From positions 8,307,924-8,371,923 of the forward strand of contig NC_088306.1 in the NCBI RefSeq assembly GCF_032854445.1: DNA of 64,000 nt, in the 5' to 3' direction. The translations under genes and the position numbers were made by a program. The notes beneath the pieces are model-generated. The model did no database searches, had not been told where the DNA came from, and saw only the letters and a program-made list of their open reading frames with translations. Origin of the DNA: Liolophura sinensis. Its lineage: Eukaryota > Mollusca > Polyplacophora > Chitonida > Chitonidae. Shown here in pieces: positions 12,405 to 26,000 of this stretch. How positions within the stretch are numbered: position 1 is the stretch's first letter; every line of letters begins with the position of its first letter.

Positions 12405-15400
12405 GATCCAGTCTTTCCACTGAAAGTACAAAGGAAATCACCATGTCCAGCGCATGGTGTGGACACATTTTGCTGTATTTTCTGCTCACAGCCAGTTTCA
12501 TAAAACGTATTATCTGCTAGCTGTGTGTATCTATAGTAAGGTAGGCTTAGAAGAATGTGTTCACGGAAAACACTCTCAGCGTAAACAAGTTTACAGCATA
12601 GGGGGTTAAAACCAGAGCAGCCAAGATATTTTGATGGATGACAAATTGTTAGGCTTAAGCAGTGAAATATGTCCTTCTCTGTTTACCTCAGCTAGCGATT
12701 TCTTTAAAATGTTCATGTTAATGCTTTAGGTAATGAGAATGACTTTTACGCCCCCTAGCATAGTGACTAAGAAGAACTAGGTAATGAAATAATACATGTG
12801 ATGTTAATTATAATATGTCTGACCTCACTAGTATATATTTAGTCAAAATGCTTTGTTGTCACATTTAACAGAATCCTTAAACCACACTCCAAACTGATAC
12901 ATGTTAATCTCTTATTCCTAATACCAAAATACTTTCTGCGGAGATTAAATAATTCCATGGTGTTTCCTTTCCTCCAAGCAATCATGGGACGTTGAACTGT
13001 TTAAGTTAGAACTAATGCCGACATAATTATAACAGACTTTACAGAAATGTCATTGCCCAGAAATGAGGCCCACCCATTCTCAGTACAGGTATCCCTTAAT
13101 ATTAGTGGAGCAAATAAGATTTTTTAAATGGTTGGGTTGTTTAGTAATTATCTATAACTGATGTATTTATTATATTTTATGGGGCATTAGAGAATATTTG
13201 AGTTTGTAATGGTGATCATTTAGGTGCTTGGTTTTAGGAAACCAGAGGAACCGCCTTACAAAAGCACTAAAGTCTCCAGAAAAATGGCTATTTGCGCAGA
13301 ACTCATAACAATTTAAATTCCACATCCCTCGGCTAAACCTTGGTTTATTATGAGAACAGTCCAAGTGAAAGTTGCTGTATTGGCAGTGCTCTAATCAACA
13401 CGTGCTTATACCCGAATCTCTCCGTAATAATTAAATAAATACAGGAATATGATAAGTTGTACCAGGTTGATGCGGACATCAGCCTGGCGTCAATGTTTGT
13501 TGACCCATTTCCCGTCCTTCTGTGAAATCCCTGAATAACGCGAGTCTGTTAAACGTATGTGGTGTCGGGCATAAATTTTATTTTTCCCAAAATGAGGGAC
13601 AGAACCCAGCAGACTGCCTGTCTTAACGATGTCACCATTACCCGGCACTGTCTGGCTGTTTGAATTTTGGTTGTGTGTAATTTGGGATCACGGAATTTGT
13701 ACTCTATTAGTCTATTTTAGCAGCAGTTTACAGCTATGTGAGTGGAGATGGCGCCTGTGGTAATTGAAGAGAACGTATCGCCTTGGGAGAAAGACATGTT
13801 ATTATTTTGTTAGGTGCAATTATTGCATTGTCAGGTACGTGCGATGTCGGCGGATGAAGAACCTGCTGCTAATAATACTATACACGAACCTGTGGTTAGG
13901 AACATCTCCAAAAGTTGTCATGGAAGCACGCAGTATAGCCAGTAATGAAAGGACAGCCTATAAAACGGCAACCAAACATACAATGACAAATTTCTTTTGG
14001 AAATTTCTGATTAAGATTTTCGGCCACATCATTTACGATGGGTTTATCTCTCAGAACGGAATTAAGCACTTTAGTGTTTGTAAACCTCCTCGCTTTCAAC
14101 TCCATGCATTTTCTCACTTTAAATCCATTTAGCCGATGTCTGTAGCCAGGGTCACATCAATATGCCAATGACAGGTCGATCCGGTGATTTCTCATCCCTT
14201 CAGTATCGACTGACAAATTCGCTACAACTTCGCTGAGGTCTTCCGAACTGAGAGTAAGATTGGAGAAAAAAAACCTGTTAGTGATAAACGGAAATGGCAA
14301 ATGCTGAGTGCGCCGATCTGTGGGGGAAATAAATCATTGTAGCAATAACCAGTATAAACTGAACTCCCCTCTGCTTGTGTCCGACGCCACATTGACGTGG
14401 TCACGTGACCTGTGCCCCTCGTATCAGCCAGGAAGTTTTTGTGATCAGTTTCTCATTCTTAACGATACCGTTACTTCAGAGCTTCCAGACATACTCGCGC
14501 TGGACTTGACTTGGTATGTTGGGATCTGTAGAAAATTGGGAAGAATCATTTCATTTCAAGGTATTTTTTAATCTCTGCTATATCTTTCTATAATATCTGC
14601 TCTTTACCTGCAACTCAAACCAGGCAGTTTTGATTCACGACTGCTCTGGTCGTTTGAATTACTGTAACTTTGAAGATCATATTTCTTGAAACTTACACCA
14701 GTAATAAAGAAGAGCTTTGGTTTATCAGATCGTGTCAGAGAAGAGCATTTTGCTACATGTAACTTATAATATGGAAGTTTACTCAAGTCATGCCTTGAGA
14801 TATTATCATAAATATGTTTAATGTTAACATATCTGTACCTCACAGGTGGGAAGTCTGACAATAAGGTTGGCAATTTACGCCCTACACCCTGTTTCCTTCA
14901 AAAATAAAACTGACGACTAATAGCGACTGGATATATCCCAAAGCGTTTGTGTGATTGCCTAGTATGTGTCTGCATTTTTTAACAAAATTCCTCATTTACT
15001 ACATTTCCCAATAACAAGAAAAAAAAGACACAACGACACCATGATCTTCATCGGCCGTAAAGTCGTGAATGGAATTATCAACGTGTTTCCAATTGTCAAA
15101 TGCCGAAATATCGATTTTAAATAGAGAGGAAAGCGAACAATCGTGTGTCCCATCAAAAACGACTCATTCAGTTGGGAGTATATGAGGACAAGTGATCTGT
15201 AGTAGGCTGTCATCGCGAAATGTCTCGCTGTGGCTTTTTCCCTTCATACTTCAACTTGTGTTTTGGTAACTGCACAAATGCCCTATGCTAATTATTATTA
15301 TAATTGAGAAGGATGTGTTTGTATACGCCTGCACTTATAGATGAAGCCGTTTCTAATTCCCCCACGGAGAGAAGGAGAACTTTTTGGTGCTATAATTGAC

Positions 15401-18400
15401 CTTTGATTTGTGTTGCGTATCAAACAAGGAATAAGAATGTGTCAAAAAATGACATAAATTCCTATGGTCGAACCATTGTGGAATTCGATTTAGCGACAGG
15501 TGATCATAGATCAAAACGTAAACTGTTTGAATACGATGTTAACCCCATGTTACCAACCTATACCAACTCTACTTAACCACACCTAAACTCCATAAATGTA
15601 AACCCAGTATGAACACTAGAAGTAGGGATTAGTAGGTTTTGGAATATTTCAGAATGGTGCAATGATTTGCTGAAAAGGCCCCAGTGCAAGAATCTGTGCC
15701 CCTCAAGAAGCGAAACTTATTATAACTGAGAGTGACAGCTGCTGACACACCCATAAGGCACAAAGCACAGTGTCTTGTTTGAAGGAAAATTTGTGTAGTG
15801 CATTTTCGGCGTTTTTCTCTGGGGCTGCGTCCTCATCTTGCCATACCAGGTCCTTTGGTAATACCATTACGATCAGTGCATATGCTGTTCCCTTTGAACT
15901 AGAGCGTTACAAATCGCATAAATTGTGTTAGTCAGACCAGGTCACAAATGGGACCTGTGATTTTCAAAAATGCTCATCCAGTTAAAAAAATATCCAATCC
16001 TCCATGGGGAAAAGGCTAATAGTAAAGTAACAATCAACACACTTTTCAAATCACCTGTTTTCAATTTAAAATCGATATAGCGTATTTGCATCAGGGAAAG
16101 TATCGTAAACTGACATCATCCAGAATAGCCCGGTGATGAAATGAAACACTTCGTTGAAGTTGCCTTACTAAAAACGACGTGTGATAAAAAATGTCAAATT
16201 TTACAAGTTAACGCAGAAATCCTTATCGGAGTTAAAACGTGAAGACACACTTGAGTTTTTTTAATGTTTTGTTTAGTAAATGTTGAAAATAATATGTTAA
16301 GATGTTAGGCTCTTCCCACTGGCCTTTCTTGTTGTGACCTAAATATACAACACTAAAAGTCTGTGGAAAATAAATTAAACGAACAAACAAGGAGCTCTAG
16401 ATATATCTTAGTTTTTGATCGTCCTTCGTTTATATCTATACCTGTTAAGTAGAAGACCATCTCACTTACACTCAGTTAATGTCTGGGGTTTGATAAAATC
16501 ACCGACCTTTGGAGAGTTACAGGTCTCATTATCGTGAATATATAAGTCAGCTCGAGCAGAATTCGCACAAGAGGAAAGAATAAGGCACTATCTACATTTC
16601 AGTGTGTATTAACGGATTAAACTAACACATGGCGAGGTCTTTGGTTGTGTCATATTGGTGGAATGTCGGTGATCAACGATATTCGCCCATGACAAACTAA
16701 ACTGTCCAAGCAGCTATGTAGACCGATTATAGCCACCATGCATAGTCGCGATATCAAAGGAGAATCAGTCTGAAAATTTTCTGCATTACGTCAGAAAATT
16801 TGTCAGATATCTGAGGGAGGTGCAGCAGTTTATCACATTATCTGTCTGCTTTCCTCAAATTGTAATTCTTGTAGCTGTCTTGATTTTAAAAAAAATATTA
16901 TTGGGTACCAATAAATATATCAAAGCAAATGAATGTTTTCAGGATGGCAGGTTAAGTTATGCGCGATACAAAAACTCTACATTTGAGAACTGAAATTATG
17001 GGTGATATACGCTGAGAATTTAATGGTTAATGTAGTGCTGTACCATTTGTCACTGTAGAAAAGACTGCGCCTGTCTTCAACCGTCAAAATCGCTGCCCTC
17101 ATGTCTACCGGGTACATCCTAAAGCAGCTCGAATTTCATCGACCGGTGAAAGAGAGTCACAGGCGAGAGCAGACGATTCAATAAATATCAGCCCTCATCA
17201 ATCTCTTTCTTTTTTCTCTTTCTCTCTAGGTGCCTGTAGCTTTCTTTGTACTTGGCTATTTCACATTTTTCCACCATCATATTGGAAACCGGAAATTTTA
17301 AAAGACTTCAGCAATAAATTTTGAAAGCAATGGCTTTTAGCGCGGACCTCTCAGAAAACATCCTTTAATGAGCGTTTTAAAGGACTGATTGATTAATTAT
17401 AAAGCATAAAACAGATGGATGCCGTATGGATCGGTCGTGAGGACAAGAGCACCTAAATATAGCTCTGATATAGGACAATAACTGCCCTTGAATCCGGACA
17501 CATTCCCTAGAAGGGCAGCTTATGCTGTTTACATTGACGTCTAGGTTTCGAAACCCATTCTTTGTGAAACTCTCTTTGTAGCTCTGTAGGAAGAATTCAC
17601 TGTATTGTTAACAGTCAGGATTTGAAGATACCACGAGACAGACAACACATACAATAGACATGTACCAAGAGACAGATACGATATAACATGAGGTTACAAT
17701 GAGACAGATGAAGACAGATGCAATGAGACAGGAAACAGATGGCATGAATAGAATTTCGGGTATTATGAGATTGCTAAGCGTTGTATGTCAGTGGACGAAA
17801 AGACGTCACTCCCGTGTCAATAGGCCTAACTGGAGTTACGATTACGCCTCAGTGGATAGAAACCGTCATGTGGCAAGCAAAATGCACGTGGTCGTTCATT
17901 ACTATGCTATTTTGTTGCAAACCTAGATTGACTGCGCAGGATTGTTAACAGATCACCTAATTTATGTGTATTTTACTAGTTTTCGACTTGAAAAACCGTA
18001 TATATCTGAGCTTATGTAAAGTGTGTACAAACAATGGAATACATAGTCATAGGGAAATACTCAAGAAAACGACGATCCGGTCCAAACTGTTCTCTTGTCA
18101 TCTTCAAAATTTGCATACTAGGGGAGATTAATCTGTAGAACCCTTGATTCACTTGATTTTTGTTTGACGCTGTACTGAGGAATTCGTCACTCGTAAAATC
18201 ACAATCGTTCATACATGTATGTTTGGAGAGAAGGGCCCAAGGATAAACCAAACATACCTATTAACGCCCCACCCAAACCAGGATTCAAGCTGTCAGCAAG
18301 TAACATTCAATCTGTAGGCTGCTCTAAGATTGTACGGGTGTGTTCTTTGTGTGAGCTGTGACATGGGGTTGTCTTTATATCATTAGTCGTATCTGGTTAC

Positions 18401-19700
18401 GAACTTCATCTGGACAATTTATTGTAAGAAGCGAGTGAATACCCTTGTGTCCATTTCATCGACGATTAATCTTTTTGTGGTTAAACTGAGTAAAGTGGAC
18501 CTTGCTGAAAGTGCTTCAGTCCAACCTCCACTCATTAGCTTTTGTCGATACACAGATAATTCATTCGTCTAGACTGACCGGCGTGGCCTAACTGTTTGTT
18601 CTCGTTTGTAATCAAACATGGCGGCTATAGGGAGAACTTCCGGTGAGGTAGCACACGCCACCTGGCGGCTAGGGAGTGTCTGTGTATTCTCGTCTCTGTG
18701 TAGTCAGCCTGTCGATATCACATCATGTGACCATAATCCTAACCGGCGCCAGGGACGGAAAAGACCGGAGCTCTGCACATGAAGATAAATAGACCTTTAA
18801 CAAGATTAAAAGAAACCAGTTGTGCCGTGTAGGTCTATGGTGAAATGGGGGATAAAAGACAGACAGTGGTGACTTTCAAGCCGGTGATCCATAACCAAAA
18901 GGGGCCATGTGGACAAAATGTCAACCAAGAGACAGGCTGGAGATAAATTCCAAATAATGACTGAATACAAACCGTATAATGTCAGGGCATTGTTGACCAT
19001 CCTCTAAGGCAGTGAGAATAAAGTCCTAGACAGGTGGAAAAAGGAGGCCTCTGTATTACCAGGGGCCAAAAGTTACAAATGTTAGAATACCACCTAATTT
19101 ACGATAGCGCAAGGCCTACAGTCACCACTAATTCGCAAAGAGGCACCAGTGCGATCGCTGTAGTTCCAAGTCCATGGTGAGTTATGCTGGCTTCTTTTCC
19201 GGCCGTACGTGGGAAGACCTGTCAGCAACCTGTGGGTGGTTGTGGGTTTCCCCCAGGCTATGTCCTGTTTCCTCCCACCATCATGCTGGCCGCCGTCGTA
19301 TGAGTTAAATATTTTTGAGTACGGCGTAAAACACCAATCAAATAAATAAATAAATAAATACATAAATTCTCGACCGACAAAATTTAGCTGTTAATAACAA
19401 ATATTTATAAGGACAGTTAAGAACCTTAATAAATGTCTATTCCATTTCAATTTAGCAGCTGCTTTTTATCAGCAGATGATCGGTAAGCCAATTATCGTTC
19501 GCTACGGTGATTCCTCAACTCTGCAATAGAAAAGAGCCCCCCAAAATAGGGGGAAAAAGCAGCAAATGATAATCGGAAATGGCAAATAGTGATCTGGAAT
19601 ATTTGCTCGGCAATAAATCATTACTGCCGTCAAAGCAAAGCTCTGCCCGTATTGATCGCCACATTGCCTCCATCTGCTTTCGGCAACCTAAAATAGAGTC
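12405..19700. repeat. Diverged direct duplication, copy A'
   Basis: This is the partner of copy A, starting about 500 bases after it ends. A motif near GTGATAAACGGAAATGGCAA occurs twice in each unit (8300, 11753; 14281, 19568, the last slightly altered). The unit therefore holds an older internal duplication of roughly 250 bases (8200-8480 versus 11620-11870). Confidence 0.7.
19146..19371 (+). mobile_element. SINE-A, 5' truncated
   Basis: Starts near the head/B box (GCGATCGCTGTAGTTCCAAG) and runs through the GGCGTAAAACACCAATCAAA tail into (AAAT)n. Confidence 0.75.
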
Positions 19701-19964
19701 CATCCTAACATTTTCGACTATCTTATTTACCCAGCAAATTCACAGGAATCCCGGTTAAGAGTCAGGAAAAACAAAATCTACATAGTTTACAATGTCATGT
19801 TTTGTTTCCTGATGTGTGTTTGTTTGCTTTGACGTGTGTTTTTGTTTTGTTTTAATCCGGGCATTTTGCAGAGACCTGCTAGTTTTCGGTTTGTCTGGTA
19901 CATACTGGTGGGAGTGAGCCGGTCTTCATCGAATCAAAGATTATTTAAATGTGTGTCGTATGCC

Positions 19965-20095
19965 GTTGTTATAGAGACCGTTGTTATAGAGACCTTTGTT
20001 ATAGAGACATCATACAACGCCGAGTGACGCCACCGTTACCTGTGCAGTTACGTCACATTTGTCAAGCAACGCCGAGTGACGCCACCTTTTTGTGT
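19965..20095. repeat. Short direct repeats
   Basis: GTTATAGAGACC is repeated three times with a 15-base period near 19970-20010. CAACGCCGAGTGACGCCACC then occurs twice (~20016 and ~20067). Not coding as far as can be seen. Confidence 0.7.
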
Positions 20096-20494
20096 ACACA
20101 TTTGTCTAATGTATTTATGTACTCTTTACAACGCACGCGTCGCGTCCTACTTTCGCATTATATTACTACCACCATTAGAAAATTCGGTACAGAAATCTTA
20201 AACAACGCCGCGGTCAGTAGGGTCACTACTTGGTGCACATGTATTCTTTTTATCTGATGCATGTATGTTTAAAAAACATTCTGACGATCACTTGACACAG
20301 TTCTATTGATGAATGCTTACTATAGGTTCTTGAATGGACACCAGTGGTGAGACTAAGCCTGAACCAGCCCACGATGTGGTAACACTGATGTAAAGTGAGC
20401 GCATAAAGTGGCAGATGCGCTGTAAGCAGTATGGTATGCATTCACACCAAGCGTATAGTAACCGACATGGCGTCAATAATGCCTCACTAATGGA

Positions 20495-20751
20495 TTTATC
20501 TGTTTATTTGATTGGTGTTTTACGCCGCACTCAAGAATATTTCACTTATACGACGGCTGCCAGCATTATGGTTGGGGGAAACCGGGCACAGCCCGGCGGA
20601 AACACAGGACCATCTGCAGCAGGTTGTTGGCAGACCTTCCCATGTACGACTGGAGAGGAAGCCAGCATGAGCTAGACTTGAACTCACAGCGACCGCATTG
20701 GTGAGAGGCTCCTGTGTCATTACGCTGCACCAGCGCGCTAACTAACTTAGC
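20495..20751 (-). mobile_element. SINE-A, full length with 13-bp TSD
   Basis: Complete element on the minus strand. The target duplication CCTCACTAATGGA is perfect at 20482-20494 and 20752-20764, which implies a fairly young insertion. Confidence 0.88.
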
Positions 20752-21639
20752 CCTCACTAATGGAGAATAATATATCCATCTTCTTGTTTATTTGTACAAA
20801 TAAAATAATTTAAACTTTTGTTACGAGTTAGATTTGTTTTTATAATTTAAGGTGACATATCACTATTTGCTTCAGTGAGAAAGGTGCTGTTTCACGTAGT
20901 TTGTTATATATCGCTTGTGTTGTTACAAAATTTCTTACATTCCTAAGAACAAGTAGCCTTGACATATCCAGGGCGCCCAGCTTGCCGTTGACTTGTCTAA
21001 TATTCAAGATCTTTGCGAAGCCAGTAAAAGAGAACGGTATCTTTAAATGTACCGTTTTCCACTTTTCGAGTTAGAACACACTTTAACACCGTTGTTTTGA
21101 TGCTGGCTGCATAACGCGATGCCCTTGAACATTGCTCATACGTCCTTAAACCCCGAGAATGTGCTGATAAAACCTTAATAAAGCGATTGAAAAAAAAAAC
21201 AAAAGTTTCAGCTATTTGGGCCACAACTCCTTAGTGACATACCACACAAGTCTGTTTAATAATATACTACACAATGCTACTCTGGTTACCATTCTAGACA
21301 TGAAGTGGCGTACAGATTTATCTCCCCTATCCCACAAACAGCAATATTGGCGAGCATTCATTCTGAATGGTAGCCTATATTCAATGCATTTCGAGACAAT
21401 TTGGATAATGTTGAATTCGGTAATTTGAAAATTACAAATCTGTCATTTTCCTGATCAAAAAAAAATGATAAGAGAAAGAATAACACCCAGGAAAATCACA
21501 ATAGTAGGTTATAAATCCTTTTCATTACTAATACGAAAATTAAAACTAAGGATCTCAAAGAAGTTGTCAACCGTCATATTAATGGTGTAATCGTCTCGCA
21601 TTTAATCTAAACCTTCCAATAGTTTTATCTTTTTTCCAG

Positions 21640-21700
21640 ATGCGGCCGGATGAGGTCGGATGCGGCCGGATGAGGTCGGATGCGGCCGAGTGCGGTTAGC
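21640..21700. repeat. Short GC-rich tandem repeat
   Basis: GATGCGGCCGGATGAGGTCG is repeated about two and a half times after a pyrimidine-rich stretch. Confidence 0.75.
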
Positions 21701-21911
21701 GAAGTTTGACTTGCTTTCGATGTGAGAAGTACATTTGTGTTAATTATGACGTAATGGTCTGTTGCTTAATTTAAGGATAAGTGAACACGTTAAATAGCGT
21801 AAAGATTTGACACGTTGAGGACAGAACATTCGGAAAGATCGAGTTCCAGGCCGGTGAATGTAAGGCTGGTGCACAGTTCAGCTCACAGAATGTGCCTTAT
21901 GTATTAACTTT

Positions 21912-21992
21912 GTTTTGTTGGTGTTTTGCGCCGTACTCAGGAATATTTTACTTGAACGACGGCGGCCAGCATTATGGTGGTAGGAAAACACA
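21912..21992 (-). mobile_element. SINE-A 3' fragment
   Basis: Only the tail region (GTGTTTTGCGCCGTACTCAG) and the CAGCATTATGGTGG box remain. Confidence 0.6.
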
Positions 21993-22959
21993 GAATGTGT
22001 CTCTCCATGTAAATAATACTGAGGACAAGAAGTAGCCTAGTGCGTGAATAATGCTTCTTTGGTGACAAAGGTGTGGCTGGAGTCGAGCTTGTAATCTTTT
22101 GGGTGATGACCTCAAGGATCAGTTAGAATGTCGGGAAAACGGTCTACGATGTCATATCTCACTGGTAGCAGACAAGGATTGAGGGTTTAGAGGATTTTGT
22201 TGCAGGAATTAGCAGAGTCTAAGTTAGCAGATGTGAGATAGCTACTGTTTATGCATTTTCGCGTAAATGGACAGAGTAAAATCTTGAAGTAAATTGACAC
22301 GTTGTCTGTGATGTGTGACCATTTACAAACTGCAATGTTATCATATTTCATGTTTCTTAAATGAGATAATAAACCATTTTGGTTGATTCTAGACCAGTGT
22401 AGTCTAATAATTTGCAGTCAACATCACTGTGTTCTGCTTCATTCATAGTGTTAGGGGGCTTGTAAATTCTGACTATTTATTACATGAACAGATGGAATAA
22501 GGTTTTAACTCTGTTAAATTGTCGAGATGTAATATTTCATTGGCTATATGTGACTATTTGCCAACTGTCACTCTGTCGTCCTTGATCTCGTTTTAGCCCC
22601 AAGGCCGTAGTCTTTCGTATTTAATTTTTAAAGTTTTTGCTGCTGAGGGAGGTGGGAATGTTTTCAGGCTCAAGCACTGTTGTAGAAAAAAGTGTCTTTG
22701 GAGACCGAAGAAAGAAAAAGACCAACTGAAAAATTTCCTCGTTTAATTATTCATACAGGCTATGCTTTCAGTTGAGACACAGCCGCGGTATTGTTTGAAA
22801 ACAATGACTGTCAATTGTTAGTGAATCCTTGTTTTGTTGACGACTGTGGAATAAGGAAATGTCAAAGGTTTTTACCCTTGCAAGTCTTATCTTTTCATTT
22901 AAATATCTACTGAAAAGAGTAATTCGCACTCTGGACTAAGAGAGGCCCTAGTGCCAACT

Positions 22960-23038
22960 ATGGAAATGTACTACGCCAGTTTCCTGCAGAATCTTTGTCA
23001 GCTTGGTTGTCTTGTGCTAATTTGGGGATGCACCTGTG
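22960..23038 (+). CDS. Exon 1: signal peptide
   Basis: This exon begins with ATG and encodes 26 codons rich in Leu, Cys, Val and Ile (core LGCLVLIWGC), which looks like a secretory signal peptide. It ends at a strong donor (G|GTAAGT) in phase 1. A second in-frame ATG lies two codons downstream. The exon joins exon 2 at an Ala codon, and cleavage probably falls shortly after, near the A-F-A-A stretch. No TATA box or initiator could be supported upstream. Confidence 0.65.
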
Positions 23039-26000
23039 GTAAGTCATTTTGAATTGTTATACATTACAGCTAATTTTGTTTTGGGCATTCTATTGGAAGG
23101 CTTAAATCACGTTACAAACTTAAAAACTACAAACCTGCTACGTCTGATACACAAATGTTTGTTTCGGCGCTTAGATTAAGAGAACACACACGAACAAGGT
23201 CGTTGGATATGAAAAGAATGTTATTGACTCTTTTGGTGTTTAATTTCTTTGTCGTCTTTACATTAAAGGTTTATGGTGACACCAGAATGCCCCTTGAAGT
23301 GTATGTAAAAATTTTGCTTACTTAGTAATTTAAACCAAGTCATATTATAATTCACAAAGGAAAAGATTATTTTTGAATACTTTAAAAACATATTTTAATG
23401 GTTACTGTGTATTTCATTCTGTTTTATATGCCCTACATGTATGTATATGATAAATAATACGAATCAGTGATCTCAACGTTAAATCGGAAGCATTCTAAAT
23501 TAAATTGGGTGAATTAAAATTTATATATTCTTTCCCCATCATCGGTACAAGTATTTGGAATCAACCATTTTCTCTAGAGGTGTTAGACTACAGCATGTAA
23601 ATTATATTTCCTGGATGAGAACAATTGGCAAATATATGTGTGAGACGTGTGTTCTTAGAATAAGAACGAAAGTCTAACACAAGCTGCAATACAACAATCG
23701 TTTACCATACTTATAGTATAGTATAGTATAATATAGTATAGTATAGCATAGAATTGTGTAGTATAGTATAGTATAGTATAGTATAGTATAGTATAGTATA
23801 GTATTGTATAGTATAGTATTGTATAGTATAGTATTGTATAGTATAGTATAGTATAGTATAGTATAGTATAGTATAGTATAGTATAGTATAGTATAGTATA
23901 GTATAGTGTAGTATAGTATAGTAGGGTAGGGGTAAGGTAGGGGGTAGGGTAGGGTAGGGTAGGTCTCGGTGGAGGTACTGTAATGCACTTATCTGTACTG
24001 TACTAAAATCTAAAATCGTTCGTAGGGAAACAAACTCATAAGGCCAGAGTTGATTCATTGTAGCTTTTGCTGCCTGGACGTGTCCTCTGTGGAGCGGAAA
24101 CGAAGGATTTATCCGATTACACGAACAGATGTGCTTTTTCCGGTCCGACTTTAAGAAGGACTGGGTCACAGCAGAGTTATACTGTAAGAAACATGGCGGA
24201 ATTCTTGCCAAGGAGAGGAGCAAGGACATAACTGAGTTTTTTAAACGTCAGCTTCTTGTGAAATCCGATAGCAAGAGCGAAACTTCCTGCTTCTGGATCG
24301 GTCTAACTGACAACAGACAACCCGACAAATGGCGATGGAGCGACGGTACAGTTATACACTCTGAACACTACTTCGTACGATTGGCACACAGTATTACGAA
24401 AAGCAATATCCACATGGATTTAATTGTGCGAAACATCAGTACACAAACTATGTAATTTGCGTGTCATGTCCACGATGACATTTGTGGTATATATAATTTG
24501 TGTACCAATCAAGTAGACATGGGGGCCTCGTGGCTCAGTTGGTTAGCGCGCTAGCTCATGCTGGCTTTCTCTCCGGCCGTACGTGGGAAGGTCTGCCACC
24601 TTCTGGTCGTGGGATTCCCCCCACCATGATGCTTATAAGCGATATATTTTTGAGCACGGCGTAAAACACCAATCAAAATAAATAAGTAAAATGTACATGT
24701 ATCAATACCATCACACTCAACCATCAGCACTTATTTTGATATCTGTATTAATATGTTTTAGCATTAACGTTTCTTTCATTGCCACTACTATTGTCAGCAT
24801 TGCTCGTTTTTGGTACGCGCATGTGTCACACTTTTCACCGTACACCGGTAATTTTCTTCGATTAGTAATTTTCTTTATTCATCAATACATGCACCTCGAA
24901 AAACAATTACAAGGGACACTCTAAAGTTAAATAAAAGGACATCTTAACTCGAGAAATTAAATGAAAAATATTCCTGACATTTTTTCCTCGTTCTCGCCAT
25001 CTGATTTGTCTGTTTTCTTGTTTCTGTTAGGAACAAAACCTGTGTACACAAACTGGCAGCATGTTAGCTTATCAGTTGGTTGGATTTCGTCCTGGCTGCC
25101 CAAAGACCAGATGTGTGTGAATGTGTGTGTAATCAGTCGGGATGGAGACAGTCTAGCAGACTGGTCATGGAACAGCATATCATGTACTGACAAAGTCCGC
25201 TTTATCTGTCAGACTGGTAATTACATTTCATACTGACTTGCTTTTTATACAGATGGGGTGAGCCCTTGTAACTGAAGGCTTTGCTCACCTCTGGGGAAAC
25301 AGAGGCATGTCCCATAATGAGCCGATCTCATAAAAAGAAAATTGCTGAGAAAGCTAAAATTTTTTGAAAACTTGCACATGACGTTTGACGTAGCGTTTGA
25401 CGTTAGGGTCCACCACTTTCCAGCCATCACACGTGCTGTCGTAGGTCTGTCTTTTGGATCGCGTTTGGCGCAGGACGTGCTACAGTATTAGCAAGACACT
25501 GAAGGTCCCTGTAAAATACCAGTTGCATGGATCTAGTCAACTGGTGGCTAGTCTTATGTTAGTCAATCAAACGGTAATGGATTGATTGCAGAAAGTTTAA
25601 CTACATCAGCAATCGTACTTATGAGAAGATTCTGCTGGTGGTATAAGCTCTCGACGCCTTGCACCATTTTAAGGTGGTGACAACACGGCGTTTTGAGGAG
25701 TTCTAGAGCAGTCACGTCTAAGGTAATTCTGCTTGTCAGGGTGCGTATATATTGCAATTTTTTAAGCATATACATGAACAGTTGTAGCAAGACCCTAACT
25801 GATGTCAACTAACAAGAGGCCGTATTTCATCTGTGATACGTGTTACTATATCTAGACTGAAGTCGTGGTTCACTGTCAGCGGGTAAACCCTACTCCAATG
25901 ACAGTCGAACCTCGATGCCTGCTGGTGATGAGCTAGTGGCAGGCCACTTTCACCCTTTCCTCCGGTTGGTAGTGTGCATAACAGTGAATACTGCAATCAC

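Larger units (their letters stand above)
20765..22959. other. Region upstream of the lectin gene
   Basis: Apart from the short GC-rich repeat and a SINE fragment, nothing is recognised. The lectin promoter should be near the 3' end, but no core promoter motif could be supported. Confidence 0.4.

Noticed and set aside
23674-24229. Minus-strand frames of Y-T-I-L-Y repeats
   Set aside because: They are translations of the (TATAG)n microsatellite.
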